Positions 51,410 through 51,890 of a stretch of DNA of 51,890 nt are shown piece after piece; positions within the stretch are counted from its first letter, which is position 1; every line of letters begins with the position of its first letter. The position numbers and the translations under genes were made by a program. The stretch is from contig DASRIS010000134.1 in the NCBI GenBank assembly GCA_035649895.1, forward strand, positions 1-51,890, written 5' to 3'. Source of the stretch: DASSUC01 sp035649895. Lineage in GTDB: Bacteria > Actinomycetota > Actinomycetes > Mycobacteriales > Micromonosporaceae. The notes under the pieces were generated by a model that saw nothing but the letters and a program-made list of their open reading frames with translations, had not been told where the DNA came from and did not search any database.

Positions 51410-51679
51410 ATGCGCATCGACGAGACCGCGACCGGTGCCGTGATCAGAAGGTTGCGCCGAGCCGAGGGGCAGATCCGCGGCGTGATCGGGATGCTCGAGG
51501 AGGGCCGCGACTGCGCCGAGGTCGTGACCCAGCTCGCCGCGGTCTCGCGCGCGCTCGACCGGGCCGGCTTCAAGATTATCGCCAGCGGGCTCCAGCAGTG
51601 CCTGACCTCGGCCGACAACGGTGAGGACTCAACGGTCGACCTGGAGAAGCTGGAGCGGCTGTTCCTCTCGCTCGCCTGA
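51410..51679 (+). CDS. CsoR/CstR-family transcriptional repressor
   Basis: An 89-aa all-helical DUF156 repressor with GGAAGGGG before the ATG at 51410. RRLRRAEGQIRGVIGMLEEG at 13-32 is the signature, with C35 in EEGRDCAEVV and C64 in SGLQQCLT. The His that completes the copper site of CsoR, four residues before the second Cys, is Gly here. The pattern (two Cys, no His) is closer to the persulfide-sensing CstR type, which controls sulfur-transfer genes. It should repress itself and possibly DUF2202 through the palindrome at 51366. Confidence 0.85.
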   Translation: MRIDETATGAVIRRLRRAEGQIRGVIGMLEEGRDCAEVVTQLAAVSRALDRAGFKIIASGLQQCLTSADNGEDSTVDLEKLERLFLSLA

Positions 51680-51731
51680 TGGGCGGACCACCAGGCTGAC
51701 GTCCGCCCGCCCGGCCCGAAAGGGAGCAGCT

Positions 51732-51890
51732 GTGACCAGCAGGACCGATGGCGAGCGGGTTGTCTTCGGTGGCGTGGTCTTGGATGGCGGGCAGCTGGCT
51801 TCCGCGCCCCCCGTCACGGCCCAGCCGGGGTCAGCTCGAGCCGTACGGCGGGTGGCGTGGCGATGCTGTTGTGGACGGTGCAGTGTGTGG
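51732..51890 (+). CDS. start of a possible gene running off the right edge
   Basis: A GTG preceded by AAAGGGAGC opens a frame without stop to the end of the window (VTSRTDGERVVFGGVVLDGG and on). It is 52 bases after the repressor gene and in the same direction, so it could be an operon member such as a sulfurtransferase or metal transporter, but nothing is recognisable in 53 codons and other frames are also open. Confidence 0.3.
   Translation, partial: MTSRTDGERVVFGGVVLDGGQLASAPPVTAQPGSARAVRRVAWRCCCGRCSVW

Overview
The window is high-GC DNA (roughly 70% or more by eye) with dense GTG/ATG starts and many ATGA/GTGA stop-start overlaps. Three genes or modules have -10 hexamers placed 6-7 nt before a GTG, as in leaderless actinobacterial transcripts. 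An SsgA-like morphogenesis protein, an F420-dependent LLM oxidoreductase of the TIGR03557 kind, a DUF4236 protein and a CstR/CsoR regulator all point to a filamentous actinomycete. My best guess is a member of Micromonosporaceae; this is inference, not demonstrated.

Left part (1-9.5 kb) is ordinary or accessory chromosome: a left-truncated NAD-dependent epimerase, a serine hydrolase of the beta-lactamase fold, a small secreted four-cysteine protein, and a scar where the remnant of a beta-propeller gene abuts a broken Rpn-like nuclease gene. Then come a TIGR02611 membrane protein, an SsgA-like protein, an SDR oxidoreductase, a PAS-GGDEF-EAL protein and a DUF4236 miniprotein. A strong hairpin closes this part.

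Central part (9.5-34.4 kb) is one 25-kb minus-strand operon of about 20 tightly coupled genes encoding a contractile injection system (CIS; eCIS/phage-tail-like). In transcription order it encodes: sheath, tube, zinc-ribbon protein, proline-rich protein, DUF4255 cap, AAA+ ATPase, an 89-aa protein, a DUF4157 protein with a second HExxH site (best cargo candidate), a 171-aa unknown, CIS_tube (Afp7-like) protein, LysM protein, gp27-like hub, gp5/gpV-like spike, PAAR-like tip, gp25, two large baseplate (gpJ/gp6-like) proteins, a gpI-like protein fused to a beta-helix, a DUF6519 beta-helix giant and a LysM-like coiled-coil protein. No capsid, terminase, portal or integrase genes are present, and no obvious tape measure is visible.

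Right part (34.4-51.9 kb): a cytosolic S10 carboxypeptidase just upstream of the sheath, a frameshifted LLM oxidoreductase, a Rho_N-like membrane miniprotein, a RecQ-family helicase with an N-terminal hexapeptide repeat, small hypothetical, membrane and lipoprotein genes, and a DUF72 protein. Two toxin-antitoxin-like pairs (small BrnT-like protein plus ribbon-helix-helix protein) have palindromic operators over leaderless promoters; the first toxin is frameshifted. Between them lie a secreted ExeM/NucH-type nuclease and a GH25 lysozyme without signal peptide. The right end is a metal/sulfur-stress-like locus: OmpR-type regulator, a histidine kinase (frameshifted) with a Gly/Met-rich sensor loop, a 5'-truncated DUF302 gene, a DUF2202 protein with the same Gly/Met motif, and a CstR/CsoR-type repressor behind a perfect palindrome.

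Five apparent single-base frameshifts in four genes raise the question of sequencing errors versus real decay. No tRNA, rRNA, CRISPR array or intact insertion sequence was recognised. All family assignments come from reading motifs, without database searches.
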